DNA of 45,625 nt from Pseudomonadales bacterium (GTDB taxonomy: Bacteria; Pseudomonadota; Gammaproteobacteria; Pseudomonadales; Azotimanducaceae). A model generated the notes under the pieces. It saw only the letters and a program-made list of their open reading frames with translations, was not told the origin of the DNA and did not search any database. Below are positions 1 through 8,811 of the stretch, piece after piece. A program made the position numbers and the translations under genes. Each line of letters begins with the position of its first letter. Within the stretch, counting starts at the first letter, position 1. Location: assembly GCA_007131295.1 (NCBI GenBank), contig SLQW01000134.1, forward strand, positions 1 to 45,625, read 5' to 3'.

Positions 1-984
1 CCGTTTGCAGCCCACCACGGATTCCGGGAGCAGTTTCGCAGCGACGTCCGGATCGCGGACGATGCTCCTGATCTTCTCGCGAATGAACGCCTGGGCCATC
101 GCATTTGCTTCCGGATTGACCAACAGGTCCCCGAAGGCGCGTAGAAACAGCAGCCCGCCGATTTGCCAGTGGTGCTCGAACTGGCGGCGTCGCTCTTCCG
201 CTGTCGCTTCCAGAGCAGATCCCTGGCAGCGCGGATGGCGCGCCCCGAACGCACTCTGCATGGCTGCATTGCGGGCGCGGAAGTCGGCGTAGTTGGCCTT
301 TATGCTGGCCTCGAGTTCGGAGTCCATGGGCTCGTTGCGCGCCGGGACGGAGAAGTTGGGGGTGCGCTGGAAAACGTAGAGTTCTCGGGCCTCCGCGGCG
401 ATCACCGGGATGGATTGGATCGCCGAGGAACCAGTGCCGATCACGGCTACGCGCTTGGAAGTGAAATCGACCTCCTCATGGGGCCAGCGGCCGGTGTGGT
501 AGGTCTCGCCGGTAAAGTCGTCTGCACCCGCGATGGCGGGCCAGGTGGGGACGGACAGGCAACCGGTGGCCATCACACACCAGCGTGCGCGGTACCTGTC
601 TCCATGATCCGTGGTCACCTCCCAGCATTTTTCGGCGTCGTCGTAGTGTGCCGACTTCACCCGGGTTTCGAACCGGATCTGCTCTCGCAAGTCGAAGCGG
701 TCCGCAACGTGGCGGATGTAGTCGAGAATTTCCGGTTGCGTTGCGTAGCGCTCGCTCCAGGACCACTCCTGCTGCAGCTTGGGATCGAACTGGTAGCAGT
801 ACTCCAGGCTCTCCACGTCGCATCGCGCGCCGGGATAGCGGTTCCAGTACCAGGTCCCACCCACGTCGTCGCCGGCTTCCAGAACCTGAACGTCCAGCCC
901 CTGCCCGCGCAGGCGGTAGAGCATGTACAGCCCTGCGAAGCCGGCGCCGACCACTACCGCGTCCAGCTCCCTTACGTCATTCAT
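1..984 (-). CDS. Baeyer-Villiger-type flavin monooxygenase (C-terminus cut by window edge)
   Basis: The open frame runs 328 codons from the ATG at 984 to the window edge with no stop, so the C-terminal part is missing; the family is usually about 500-550 residues. The FAD Rossmann motif GAGFAG is at residues 13-18, the Baeyer-Villiger fingerprint FTGETYHTGRWP at 157-168, and the second (NADPH) Rossmann motif GTGSSA at 183-188. Such enzymes insert oxygen next to a ketone using NADPH and O2; the substrate here is unknown. A strong ribosome-binding site (GGAGAAGGA) lies directly before the ATG, which supports the start. It is transcribed divergently from the thioesterase at 1105. A second, distinct monooxygenase of this class lies at 22771. 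Family call is firm; substrate is not inferable. Confidence 0.93.
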   Translation of the reverse strand, partial: MNDVRELDAVVVGAGFAGLYMLYRLRGQGLDVQVLEAGDDVGGTWYWNRYPGARCDVESLEYCYQFDPKLQQEWSWSERYATQPEILDYIRHVADRFDLREQIRFETRVKSAHYDDAEKCWEVTTDHGDRYRARWCVMATGCLSVPTWPAIAGADDFTGETYHTGRWPHEEVDFTSKRVAVIGTGSSAIQSIPVIAAEARELYVFQRTPNFSVPARNEPMDSELEASIKANYADFRARNAAMQSAFGARHPRCQGSALEATAEERRRQFEHHWQIGGLLFLRAFGDLLVNPEANAMAQAFIREKIRSIVRDPDVAAKLLPESVVGCKR

Positions 985-1104
985 TCCTTCTCCCACCGGC
1001 GCGTCCGAAGCCCGCAAGAATACGGGAGCCCGTTGCTCGGGGAAACGCCCGGGGGGCAAGGTTAGAATGCGCACCGTGACCATCTCGTCAACTTCGGAGA
1101 ACTC

Positions 1105-1920
1105 ATGAAGCAGTCCTGCAGTGCCTTCCTCTCCCTGGTGCATCCGGTCGACACCCTGCGCTGGGCCCTGCCGCTCACAGCCGCCCAAACCGGCGGTCGT
1201 GGCTCGCTGTTCGGGGGTGTGGGTCTGGCAGCCGGCATCGTGGCCCTGGAACAGGCCACCGGGAAACCGGTGATCTGGGCAACCGGTCAGTACCTCGCGC
1301 TGACTCGAGGCGAGGTCACCATCGATCTCGAGGTGTCTCTCCCTGCCGTCGGACGCAACGTCACCCAGGGCAGGGTCGTGGGTCACGTCGGTGAACAGGA
1401 AATCATCACCCTGCTCGGTGCGGCGGGGGCACGACCCTCCGATGCGGAAGGCTGCTGGATCCAGTGTCCGCAGGCGCCGCCTCCGGAGGATTGCCCGGAG
1501 ATCGTGCGTAGCCAGGAGGGCGCCACCGTGCACGATGAGGTCGAGCTGCGGCTGGCACGTGGCAGTTTCGGATTCACCGGATTCGGTACGCCCACCGAAG
1601 ACGGTCGTTCCCTGCTCTGGGCAAGGATGCCGCGGATCGAGCACGATGCGGGCGCGCTCGCCATCATCGCGGACTACATGCCATCTGCGCTCGGCAACGC
1701 ACTTGGTACGATTGCCCACTCCACCAGCCTCGACAACACCATCCGCTTCGGTCAGATGCAGCCGACCGAGTGGGTACTCTGCGACAATTCGGTCGAGTAT
1801 CTCGGCAACGGTTTCGGCCACGGCACCGTCCACCTATGGAGCGACTCTGGTGTACTCCTCGCCACGGCCAGCCAGTCCATGATCGTCCGCGTGCCTGACG
1901 GGCCGATATCCGTGAGCTAG
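1105..1920 (+). CDS. TesB-like acyl-CoA thioesterase (double hotdog)
   Basis: A 271-residue protein with the layout of type II acyl-CoA thioesterases: an N-terminal hotdog with the SLFGGVGLAAG helix segment (about residues 34-44) and a C-terminal hotdog ending in the typical EWVLCDNSVEYLGNGFGHGTVHLW stretch, of which the centre is around residue 230. These enzymes hydrolyse acyl-CoA to free acid and CoA in the cytoplasm. A GGAG site lies 7 nt before the ATG. It stands alone between a divergent monooxygenase and a convergent lipoprotein gene, with only 15 nt to the latter's stop. The acyl chain specificity cannot be read from sequence. Confidence 0.85.
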   Translation: MKQSCSAFLSLVHPVDTLRWALPLTAAQTGGRGSLFGGVGLAAGIVALEQATGKPVIWATGQYLALTRGEVTIDLEVSLPAVGRNVTQGRVVGHVGEQEIITLLGAAGARPSDAEGCWIQCPQAPPPEDCPEIVRSQEGATVHDEVELRLARGSFGFTGFGTPTEDGRSLLWARMPRIEHDAGALAIIADYMPSALGNALGTIAHSTSLDNTIRFGQMQPTEWVLCDNSVEYLGNGFGHGTVHLWSDSGVLLATASQSMIVRVPDGPISVS

Positions 1921-1935
1921 TGGGCCATGCGGTCG

Positions 1936-2856
1936 TCAGGGTCGGGTGAACCTCAACGTCATGCGGTCCGACTCTCCGATGGCGTCCCATTCCTGGCGAC
2001 ACAGCGAGCGTTGCGCCTCGTCCTCCACGTCGTCACAGGCGCGGTAGCTCGGAGGCAACGCCCACACGCCCTGTTCGTGATCTGCGGTATCGAGCGGATT
2101 GGCGTTGATTTCACTGCGCGCCGCGAATTCGAAGCCCGCGCGTTCGGCCGCGCCGATGACGAAGTCCTCCGGGACGTATCCGGTTCTGACTTCCGGGTCG
2201 AAGTCCCGCTCCGGTGGCAGCCGGTGTTGCAGTACGGCAAGCGTTCCGCCTGATCTCAACACTTCGAAGGCGGCCTCGAGTGTCGTATCGACGGCGTCAT
2301 TTGCGATCAGATTGTGAAAGTGCCGTGACAGAAGCACGAGGTCGGCGCTGCCCGGCTCGCCGAGCGTCGTCGCCTGCGGCGGCGAGTAGGTGACCACCTC
2401 GACCCGGTCATAGATCTCCGGCTCCGCTTCCAGCTTGTCCACGAGCGCCTGACCGATGCGGGCGACCATGCCGCTCTCGGAGTCGGTCGGGAAATTGGCG
2501 ACCACAAGCTGACCGCGGTTACGCAGAACGGGAGCGAGGATTTCCGTGTACCAGCCAGCTCCGGGCCACACTTCCACGACGGTGTGATCCGGCGCGAGAT
2601 CGAAGAACGCCAGGGTTTCGACCGGATTCCGGTACCGGTCGCGCGCACGGTTCGCCTCTGATCTGTGCTCTCCGAGCACGGCTTCCTGCAGCTGCTCCCG
2701 GATGTCGTTCTCGGTACGCTCCGGAGTATCCCGCGTCACATCGGGCGCGGGTTCGGGCGTTGGCCCCGGGGACGGAGCCGGGGTCGCTTCCTCATCCGGG
2801 CCGCAGGCAGCAAGCAGCAAGGTGATCGAAACGGTGAGGATCAGGCGTGAGAGCAT
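1936..2856 (-). CDS. Predicted lipoprotein with class I methyltransferase fold
   Basis: A 306-residue protein. The start is set at the ATG at 2856 because it opens a lipoprotein signal peptide with lipobox LLAAC (lipidated Cys18), and a GGAG lies 9 nt upstream; the frame stays open further upstream to 3150 but that part overlaps the divergent phosphatase. After a Pro/Ala-rich linker (residues 23-40) comes a domain resembling SAM-dependent methyltransferases, with motif I VVEVWPGAGWY at 93-103 and GSADLVLLSRHFHN as the acidic/catalytic loop region. It resembles the predicted exported methyltransferases grouped as COG4798 (from memory). The combination is odd, because SAM is not known to be available outside the cytoplasm, so the domain may bind another ligand. 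Function unknown. Confidence 0.8.
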   Translation of the reverse strand: MLSRLILTVSITLLLAACGPDEEATPAPSPGPTPEPAPDVTRDTPERTENDIREQLQEAVLGEHRSEANRARDRYRNPVETLAFFDLAPDHTVVEVWPGAGWYTEILAPVLRNRGQLVVANFPTDSESGMVARIGQALVDKLEAEPEIYDRVEVVTYSPPQATTLGEPGSADLVLLSRHFHNLIANDAVDTTLEAAFEVLRSGGTLAVLQHRLPPERDFDPEVRTGYVPEDFVIGAAERAGFEFAARSEINANPLDTADHEQGVWALPPSYRACDDVEDEAQRSLCRQEWDAIGESDRMTLRFTRP

Positions 2857-2955
2857 GACTGTCGGCTCCGATGGGATAGGCCGTCCTAAAGTAGCATGAT
2901 TGTCTGTGGCATGATCCATGCCCAGCCTGCCTATCCCACTGTTGCGCGAGAAGCC

Positions 2956-3648
2956 ATGACCACTCAGGAATACCGCCAACCGAGGTTCGTACCGCCCCCC
3001 GGGGCCACAGAGGTCCTGCTCGTACGCCACGGCGAATCCCGCGCGGCCACGCCTGATGACCCCTTCCCGCTCCTCGATGGTCACGGCGATCCGGAACTGC
3101 ATCCTAACGGCCGCATGCAGGCGGACCTCATCGCCGACCGCCTGCGCCACGAGCCCCTGGCAGCGGTCTACGTCTCGAATCTCCGGCGCACCAACGAAAC
3201 GGCCGCGCCGCTATGCCGACATCTGGGTCTCGAGCCTTGCGTCGAGCCCGATCTGCGTGAAGTTTTTCTCGGGGACTGGGAGGGTGGCCTGTTCCGGATC
3301 AAGGCCCATGAAGCCGATCCGGTTTACCTGCGAATGCAGGCGGAGGAGCGCTGGGACGTCATTCCTAACGGTGAAAGCAACGAGGCTTTGACGGAGCGGA
3401 TCGCGGCTGCCCTCGAACGCATGCGGCTAGCGCACCCCGATGCGAAAGTCGCTGCTTTCGTTCATGGCGGCGTCATCGCGACGGTCCTGCAGATGGCCAG
3501 TCGCTCCCGCCCTTTCGCCTTCACCGGTGCCGCGAACGGATCCATCAGTCATATCGTGCTGCTCGAGGATAGGATCCTGATCCGAAGCTTCAACGATTGT
3601 GCGCATCTTGCTGACACCATCGTACCTGGGGACAGTCAGCTCACCTGA
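2956..3648 (+). CDS. Histidine phosphatase (phosphoglycerate mutase-like) family protein
   Basis: A 230-residue protein with the LLVRHGES motif; His25 is the expected phospho-acceptor and His170 in FVHGG the second catalytic His. The NLRRTNETA arginine stretch and LREVFLGDWEGG acidic loop are also typical. I chose the ATG at 2956 because GAGAAG precedes it and homology begins shortly after; an earlier in-frame ATG at 2896 would overlap the divergent promoter region. The stop is 11 nt before the amidohydrolase start, so the two probably form an operon. The family includes sugar-phosphate phosphatases and broad-specificity acid phosphatases; the substrate is unknown. Confidence 0.88.
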   Translation: MTTQEYRQPRFVPPPGATEVLLVRHGESRAATPDDPFPLLDGHGDPELHPNGRMQADLIADRLRHEPLAAVYVSNLRRTNETAAPLCRHLGLEPCVEPDLREVFLGDWEGGLFRIKAHEADPVYLRMQAEERWDVIPNGESNEALTERIAAALERMRLAHPDAKVAAFVHGGVIATVLQMASRSRPFAFTGAANGSISHIVLLEDRILIRSFNDCAHLADTIVPGDSQLT

Positions 3649-3659
3649 GGAGGCAAGCG

Positions 3660-5048
3660 ATGTCTCGCCTTGCATGGATACGGACTTTGCTCGTCCCGTT
3701 CCTTCTGATCTGCGGCATCATCACCGCCGCCGAGCCGCCACCTGCCCGCGATGTGGCATTCGTCAATGCCCGCGTGCTGACCATGGTCGATGCAACCCCG
3801 CGCGACGGGCACACCGTCATCGTACGCGATGGCCGAATTCATGCCGTCGCCCCGAGCGCGGAACTCGTACCCGGAGCGGACGATCACGTCATCGACGCCG
3901 ATGGTCGAACGCTGATCCCGGGCCTTGCCGAGATGCATGCCCACGTCCCGGTACCTCAAGGCCCCCAGCAACCGCCTGGGTATACCGAAGACGTTCTAAT
4001 GCTCTGGGTCGCCAACGGTGTCACCATGGCGCGGGGCATGCTTGGTCATCCATCACATCTCGACCTGCGGCAACGCATCGACGACGGAGCGCTCATCGGC
4101 CCACGCCTGATCATTTCCGGGCCATCATTCAGCGGCCAGTCGGTTGACCGTATCGATCCGGCGGTCGCAAGAGTGTACGCCCAGGCCGAAGCCGGCTACG
4201 ACTTCCTCAAGATCCATCCCGGCCTCACCCGGGAACAATACGACGCCATTGCCGAGGCAGCGAACGAGGCAGGCCTCCGCTTCGCGGGACACGTTCCGGT
4301 GGATGTCGGTCTGCCGCGGGCATTCGAGGCCAGACAGGAGACCATCGACCACCTCGACGGCTACATGCATGTGCTCGTTCGCGATCCGGGGGCGCACCCG
4401 GACGCGGCTCGCTCCTTCTTTGGAATCGGTCTGTTGCCCTATGTGGATCGCGGGGCGATAGCAGACGCGGTCACGGAGACCCGCAACAGCGGTGCCGCCG
4501 TCGTACCAACCGAGACGCTGTTCGAAAATTTCCGGCTGGCAGCCGAAGACATGGATGCGCTGCTTGCCCGGCCCGAAAACGCGTTCCTGCCGCCGGGACT
4601 GCTCTCTGCTTACCGGGCGCGCCTCGAGGATGCCGATGCGATGGGCGAGCTGCTCGACGATTTCATGACCCTGCGCGGTGAGCTCATCGCTGCGCTGCAT
4701 CGCGCCGGCGTACCGCTCCTGCTCGGTGCCGACACACCGCAGATCATGAACGTGCCGGGGTTCGCCACCGCGCGTGAGCTCGAGATCATGGTTCGTGCGG
4801 GACTCAGTCCGTTCGCCGCCCTCGAAGCGGCCACCATCGCCCCCGCACGCTTCTACGGGGCCGAAGGGCGCTTCGGAAGCATCGTTCCGGGGGCGGTTGC
4901 CGATCTCGTTTTGCTGCACGACGACCCCCTCGAGGAGATCGGCAACGTGCGCAGCATCGAAGGGGTCATGCTGCGCGGCCGCTGGCTCGATCGCACATTC
5001 CTCGATCAGCAGCTCGAACGTATCCGGGAGCGTTACGCGGCTCTCTAG
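3660..5048 (+). CDS. Exported metal-dependent amidohydrolase
   Basis: A 462-residue protein opening with a signal peptide (about residues 1-24, cleavage after TAA) and a strong GAGGAGG site before the ATG. The amidohydrolase metal ligands are visible: HAH at 93/95, a candidate carboxylated Lys184 in FLKIHPG, His211 in AGHVP, His231 in IDHLD and Asp358 in LGADTP. The C-terminal PGAVADLVLLHDDPLEEI segment is the usual composite beta-sandwich return. The family includes imidazolonepropionase-like and prolidase-like periplasmic hydrolases acting on cyclic amides or dipeptides; the substrate is unknown. It follows the histidine phosphatase by 11 nt and converges with the NeuB gene, whose stop is only 4 nt away. 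Confidence 0.87.
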   Translation: MSRLAWIRTLLVPFLLICGIITAAEPPPARDVAFVNARVLTMVDATPRDGHTVIVRDGRIHAVAPSAELVPGADDHVIDADGRTLIPGLAEMHAHVPVPQGPQQPPGYTEDVLMLWVANGVTMARGMLGHPSHLDLRQRIDDGALIGPRLIISGPSFSGQSVDRIDPAVARVYAQAEAGYDFLKIHPGLTREQYDAIAEAANEAGLRFAGHVPVDVGLPRAFEARQETIDHLDGYMHVLVRDPGAHPDAARSFFGIGLLPYVDRGAIADAVTETRNSGAAVVPTETLFENFRLAAEDMDALLARPENAFLPPGLLSAYRARLEDADAMGELLDDFMTLRGELIAALHRAGVPLLLGADTPQIMNVPGFATARELEIMVRAGLSPFAALEAATIAPARFYGAEGRFGSIVPGAVADLVLLHDDPLEEIGNVRSIEGVMLRGRWLDRTFLDQQLERIRERYAAL

Positions 5049-5052
5049 GAGC

Positions 5053-6555
5053 CTACCAGCTCTCGACGATAGTCTTACGTTCGAGGGGGTCGAGCGCGGC
5101 GATGGCTGGATCGGCGTAATAGGAATCGCTGCGAATCGAACGGGTCGAAATCTCGCCGAATATGCAGCCGGTCTCGCTCCTGAAGGCGTGCAGCTGGCCA
5201 CGCTCGACCAGCAGCTTGTCACCGGCCTCGAGGTGAACGATGTCGCCTTCGAGATCCACCTCGAGATCGCCCCAGAGCACGTGGAAGGTCTCTTCCTTCT
5301 TCTCATGCTTGTGATGCGGATGGCGCTGACCCGGCAGCATGATCAGAAATTTGTTGCAGTACTCGTCGCGATTGATGGAATTGACGAGCACGCAGCCTAC
5401 TTCCCGGCAGCGCTCGAGTCCGTAGTGATGGGACACCTCGATGGTGATGTCTTCTCCGAGCGCAATGCCGGCCTCATAGAGCTGCCCCTTGGCGTCGTGG
5501 AGAATGCCCCGGAGCTTGCTCAAGCTGTCGTTCTGGTGCTCCTCGAAGACCGCCGCATCCGGCGCATAGTCGCGGGATGCAACGTAATGCGTGCGGTACT
5601 GGCCGAACTGACCCGAGGTGAGCTGCCCTTCCTCGCACGGCATCGCGAAGTAGACGTCGTCGCGCTCGATGGGTTCCCCCTGCTTGATCAGACGGCGAGC
5701 GAACACCCCCCGCTGCAGCTCGAGAAGAGACCGCGATTCGGCCTCGGATACCGGCTTCTCCTGACCCACCCCGCAGATCGACCGCGCGCGCGCCGAAGCT
5801 GCAAGCCATGCGTCTGCCTGCTGGGGATTCATGGAGTAGCCGTTGAGCGTAATCGTGTCCGTAGGAACCCCGAAATGCCGCTCGAGCAACCGTGCCCCCT
5901 TGGCGATGGCCACCGTGACCACTTCCGTGTTGTCAGGCGGCTCGTGACCGGAGTAGCCGATGCTGACGTAGGGGTAGCGCTTCGCCATCTTCGACATGAA
6001 ATTCATGCTGTGCTGTTCAGGTGGTGTCGGATAGAGCGACACGCAATGCATGATGGCGAGCGCGGGCACGCGTTTGCTCAGGAAAGTCACCAGGTTGTCG
6101 ATCTGATAGATGGACAGGCCACCGGTGGACGCGATTACCGGTTTGCCTGCGGCAGCAATGGCCTGCAGCAGGGGCCAGTCCGTAGCTGAGCAACTCGCCA
6201 CCTTGAGGATCTCGACGCCAAGCGCCGAACAGAGTTCAACGGACGGCTCATCGAAGGGTGTCACCACGCGGACCAGCCCCTGCTCGCGGATGCCTTTGAG
6301 CAAGGTTCTGAAATCCTCCGCATCGAGCCGCGTCGATTCGAAACGCCCGATGTGCTTGATGTCGCTGCGGCCTCTGGCTGCAGGGTGGATGAAGCTGTCG
6401 AGCTCGCGGAACTGAAGCTTCACGGCGGCCTTCACGCCATGCCGACGAGCCAGCTCTGCTGCGGCGTCGATGATGGCGAGGCCATGGGCAATGTCGCCCT
6501 GGTGATTGTTCGCCATTTCGAAGATGTGAAGGTCGTCGAAGATCGTTTTGTCCAT
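5053..6555 (-). CDS. NeuB-type nonulosonate (sialic acid-like) synthase fused to a C-terminal cupin
   Basis: A 500-residue protein. Residues about 1-265 match the NeuB aldolase barrel (EMANNHQGD near the N-terminus, KLQF, VTPFDEPSV, KVASCSATDWPLL, ASTGG, HCVSLYP), which condenses a hexosamine-derived sugar with phosphoenolpyruvate. A segment at about 275-345 looks like the SAF/antifreeze-like domain. A third domain (about 385-490) is a metal-binding cupin with ligands His412, His414, His415, His417 and Glu421/422, resembling D-lyxose isomerase cupins. Standard NeuB is about 340-350 residues, so the cupin is an extra module. The ATG at 6555 shares its A with the stop of the upstream synthetase gene (TGATG), implying translational coupling. 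Which sugar is made (Neu, Leg, Pse or other) cannot be told. Confidence 0.88.
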   Translation of the reverse strand: MDKTIFDDLHIFEMANNHQGDIAHGLAIIDAAAELARRHGVKAAVKLQFRELDSFIHPAARGRSDIKHIGRFESTRLDAEDFRTLLKGIREQGLVRVVTPFDEPSVELCSALGVEILKVASCSATDWPLLQAIAAAGKPVIASTGGLSIYQIDNLVTFLSKRVPALAIMHCVSLYPTPPEQHSMNFMSKMAKRYPYVSIGYSGHEPPDNTEVVTVAIAKGARLLERHFGVPTDTITLNGYSMNPQQADAWLAASARARSICGVGQEKPVSEAESRSLLELQRGVFARRLIKQGEPIERDDVYFAMPCEEGQLTSGQFGQYRTHYVASRDYAPDAAVFEEHQNDSLSKLRGILHDAKGQLYEAGIALGEDITIEVSHHYGLERCREVGCVLVNSINRDEYCNKFLIMLPGQRHPHHKHEKKEETFHVLWGDLEVDLEGDIVHLEAGDKLLVERGQLHAFRSETGCIFGEISTRSIRSDSYYADPAIAALDPLERKTIVESW

Positions 6556-7634
6556 CAGTCTGCTCGTGTGTCGGTTGCGGGATCGCCCAGACCGCACAGG
6601 GCCAGTGCCTGGGGCAGCGTCGTCAGACGGTCGTCGATGTAGTAGTCCGCGGGTGGTTTGCCGAAACGGAGTTCATGATACCGCACGCCCCAGCGCGCCA
6701 GCTGATCGCGGGTGACAGCAGACCAGTCCTTGCCGGTGGCGGAGCCGCGAGCGGTGAAAAGTACGATCGTGCAGCCTGCGTCGTAGAGCGCATTGACTCG
6801 CGCGACGTTATCGCGGATCGGGCCCGCCGCGGCGTAATCGAGGTCGGCCACAGCTTCGGCGAGCACGCCATCGATATCCACCACCAGGCGTTTTGGCCGT
6901 GACGGTAGCGTGGTCGCCGCAAGCTCTCCCCTGGCACGCAGTGCCGCTTCCACCGTCGTGACATCGTCCAGGGTGTCAATGCTGACCATGGGTTCGTCGA
7001 TGACCACCGCGCCTGCCTTCCTGCCGCGTAACGAACCCGCGTCCAGCAGGCAGCTGCGGGTCAGTGCATAGGCCGCGCCGTTGCGGTGATAGACCGGGGT
7101 GAGCTGCTGCCGCGCGATGATCGCGGCTCCCTGCGGATCGTAGTAGTCGAGCTGCCCGTCCCCGTTCAGCACCAGTTGCTTCAGTGGGTGCGATTTGCTT
7201 TCGGTCGGGCTCACTGTCCAGACCGCATCGAGTGCCTCCGAGACGAGCTTCTCCACGGTGGCCGTCACGTGGTCCGCGCGCCGCAGCGGTGAAGTCGGTT
7301 GCAGCATGACGACGATGTCGTAGCGGCTGCCATCGTCCGCCTCAGTTGCCTCGAGTGCGTGCTTGAGGACGTCGACGTCGCCGATCCGGTCGCCCGACAG
7401 GTGCTCCGGGCGCATGAATGGCGCTTCGAGGCCCGCATCCATCGCTGTCTCGCGGATCACGAGATGGTCTGTCGACACGACGGCCCGGTCCACCCAGGGC
7501 AGCGTGCGGACCAGATCGCCGACCCGACCGACCAGCGGACGACCCGCCACAGGGTGCAGATTCTTGAGCGGAATGCCCTTGCTGCCACCACGGGCTGGCA
7601 CCACGACCAGTATCCGTCGGTCTGCCCACGCCAT
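6555..7634 (-). CDS. CMP-nonulosonate synthetase (NeuA-like) fused to a HAD phosphatase
   Basis: A 359-residue two-domain protein. Residues 1-230 are a cytidylyltransferase with the nucleotide-binding motif PARGGSKGIPLKN (13-25) and LQPTSPLR, which activates a nonulosonic acid as its CMP-sugar. Residues 248-350 form a HAD phosphatase with motif I DIDGVLAE (nucleophile Asp253, acid Asp255), LFTARGS as motif II and FGKPPADYYIDDR as motif III/IV, resembling EcbF/BcbF capsule phosphatases. Both catalytic Asp residues are kept, unlike some animal CMP-sialate synthetases whose HAD tail is thought to be inactive. The start at 7634 overlaps the upstream oxidoreductase stop by 1 nt (TGATG). The phosphatase would fit removal of a 9-phosphate made by a NeuB acting on a sugar phosphate; that is inference. 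Confidence 0.88.
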   Translation of the reverse strand: MAWADRRILVVVPARGGSKGIPLKNLHPVAGRPLVGRVGDLVRTLPWVDRAVVSTDHLVIRETAMDAGLEAPFMRPEHLSGDRIGDVDVLKHALEATEADDGSRYDIVVMLQPTSPLRRADHVTATVEKLVSEALDAVWTVSPTESKSHPLKQLVLNGDGQLDYYDPQGAAIIARQQLTPVYHRNGAAYALTRSCLLDAGSLRGRKAGAVVIDEPMVSIDTLDDVTTVEAALRARGELAATTLPSRPKRLVVDIDGVLAEAVADLDYAAAGPIRDNVARVNALYDAGCTIVLFTARGSATGKDWSAVTRDQLARWGVRYHELRFGKPPADYYIDDRLTTLPQALALCGLGDPATDTRAD

Positions 7635-8728
7635 CAGCGCCCTGCTCCCTCGAGCAGGCTGTAGTCCACGCGAACTCGCCGTCCGTTGCGCGAGGAGTCG
7701 AGCGCTGCAGCGATGACGCACATGGTGGCAAGCCCCTCTTCTAGGTCGAGGGGCGAGGGCTTCGAGGCGTCTGCCAGCAACGTTCCGATGTGCTCGATTT
7801 CACCCTTGAAGTCGTCGGGACGCGTCTTCGCCACCCGCTCCTCGCGATTCTGTCCGTCCTCGCGGCTGAGGCGCACGAGGTCATGCCCGGGATCCACGTT
7901 CACCTGCCACTCCAGATGGCCGTCTTCACCCTCGAGACGAAGCCATTTCTGAGCTGGACGCGTCACCACGTCCTGCACGATGGTGCCGAGGAGGCCAGAC
8001 TCGGTCCGAACCGAGAGCTGGGCGATGCGATCGAAGGCCGCACCGTCGTGCTCCACCTCATCGAGCTCCGCGCTCACCTCATGGATTCGGCCCTGACCGC
8101 TGATGGCGGCAAAGTACTGCCAGATGTTGATGCCGTGGCTGTGCTCGCCAATGGCACCACCGCCCCGTGAAGTGAAGCCGAGGTAGGTGTCGGCAGGTCC
8201 AGACAACCACGGATGAGCGCCGAAGATGCCGCCCCAGTGCTCGCGGAAGAGGGTGCGCAGCGTCGTCACCGGGCCCACACCCAGTGTCTCGAGCCATTCC
8301 ACTGCCAGCCGCGTGTGAGTCGTCAGACGGTGGTTGTAGGCAACCAGGACTCGCGTGCCCTGCTCCTGCGCCCGCGCCATCAGCGCACCGCATGCACTCA
8401 GGTCCGGCGTGCAAAGCGGCTTTTCGATCAGAAGTACCTTGGGCGCCCGCTGCTCGAGCTCAGCCATCGCGAGATCGAGATGGGTATCAGGCGGCGTACC
8501 GATGATCACGAGGTCGAAGGCGCGCTCGGAGAGCGTCTCCGGGGCAGCGAGCTCGACCGCCTCGTCCCAGCTGCCGTAGCGGCTCGGATAGATTTCGTTT
8601 CGGCTGCGCGCAAGCGCTGCAGGATCGCGGTCGGTCATGGTAACCGCCCAGCCCTGCTGCCGGCAGCCGTGGGCGAGATGGTTGCCTATAGAACCGGCAC
8701 CGACGATCTTCACCGTTGTGTCATTCAT
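7634..8728 (-). CDS. Gfo/Idh/MocA family NAD(P)-dependent sugar oxidoreductase
   Basis: A 364-residue protein with the N-terminal dinucleotide motif KIVGAGSIGNHLA, the catalytic EKP motif (LIEKPLCT) and the GEHSHGINIW helix containing the family's conserved His. Members oxidise or reduce sugars, inositols or nucleotide sugars with tightly used NAD(P). Its place directly upstream of, and coupled to, NeuA- and NeuB-like genes suggests it prepares or modifies the nonulosonate or its precursor. The ATG at 8728 is preferred because homology starts directly after it; a GTG at 8761 is in frame, and neither has a strong ribosome-binding site. The stop overlaps the next ATG by 1 nt. Confidence 0.85.
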   Translation of the reverse strand: MNDTTVKIVGAGSIGNHLAHGCRQQGWAVTMTDRDPAALARSRNEIYPSRYGSWDEAVELAAPETLSERAFDLVIIGTPPDTHLDLAMAELEQRAPKVLLIEKPLCTPDLSACGALMARAQEQGTRVLVAYNHRLTTHTRLAVEWLETLGVGPVTTLRTLFREHWGGIFGAHPWLSGPADTYLGFTSRGGGAIGEHSHGINIWQYFAAISGQGRIHEVSAELDEVEHDGAAFDRIAQLSVRTESGLLGTIVQDVVTRPAQKWLRLEGEDGHLEWQVNVDPGHDLVRLSREDGQNREERVAKTRPDDFKGEIEHIGTLLADASKPSPLDLEEGLATMCVIAAALDSSRNGRRVRVDYSLLEGAGR

Positions 8729-8811
8729 GGCGTGGGGGTCCCACTCAATGCTCGCGTCCACTGCACGGGTACGCGCGGCGAACGCAACGACCGCATATCT
8801 GCGGAGATGGC

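Noticed and set aside
4125-5306. 393-codon minus-strand frame across the amidohydrolase and NeuB ends
   Set aside because: No domain signal, and it would overlap two well-supported genes.
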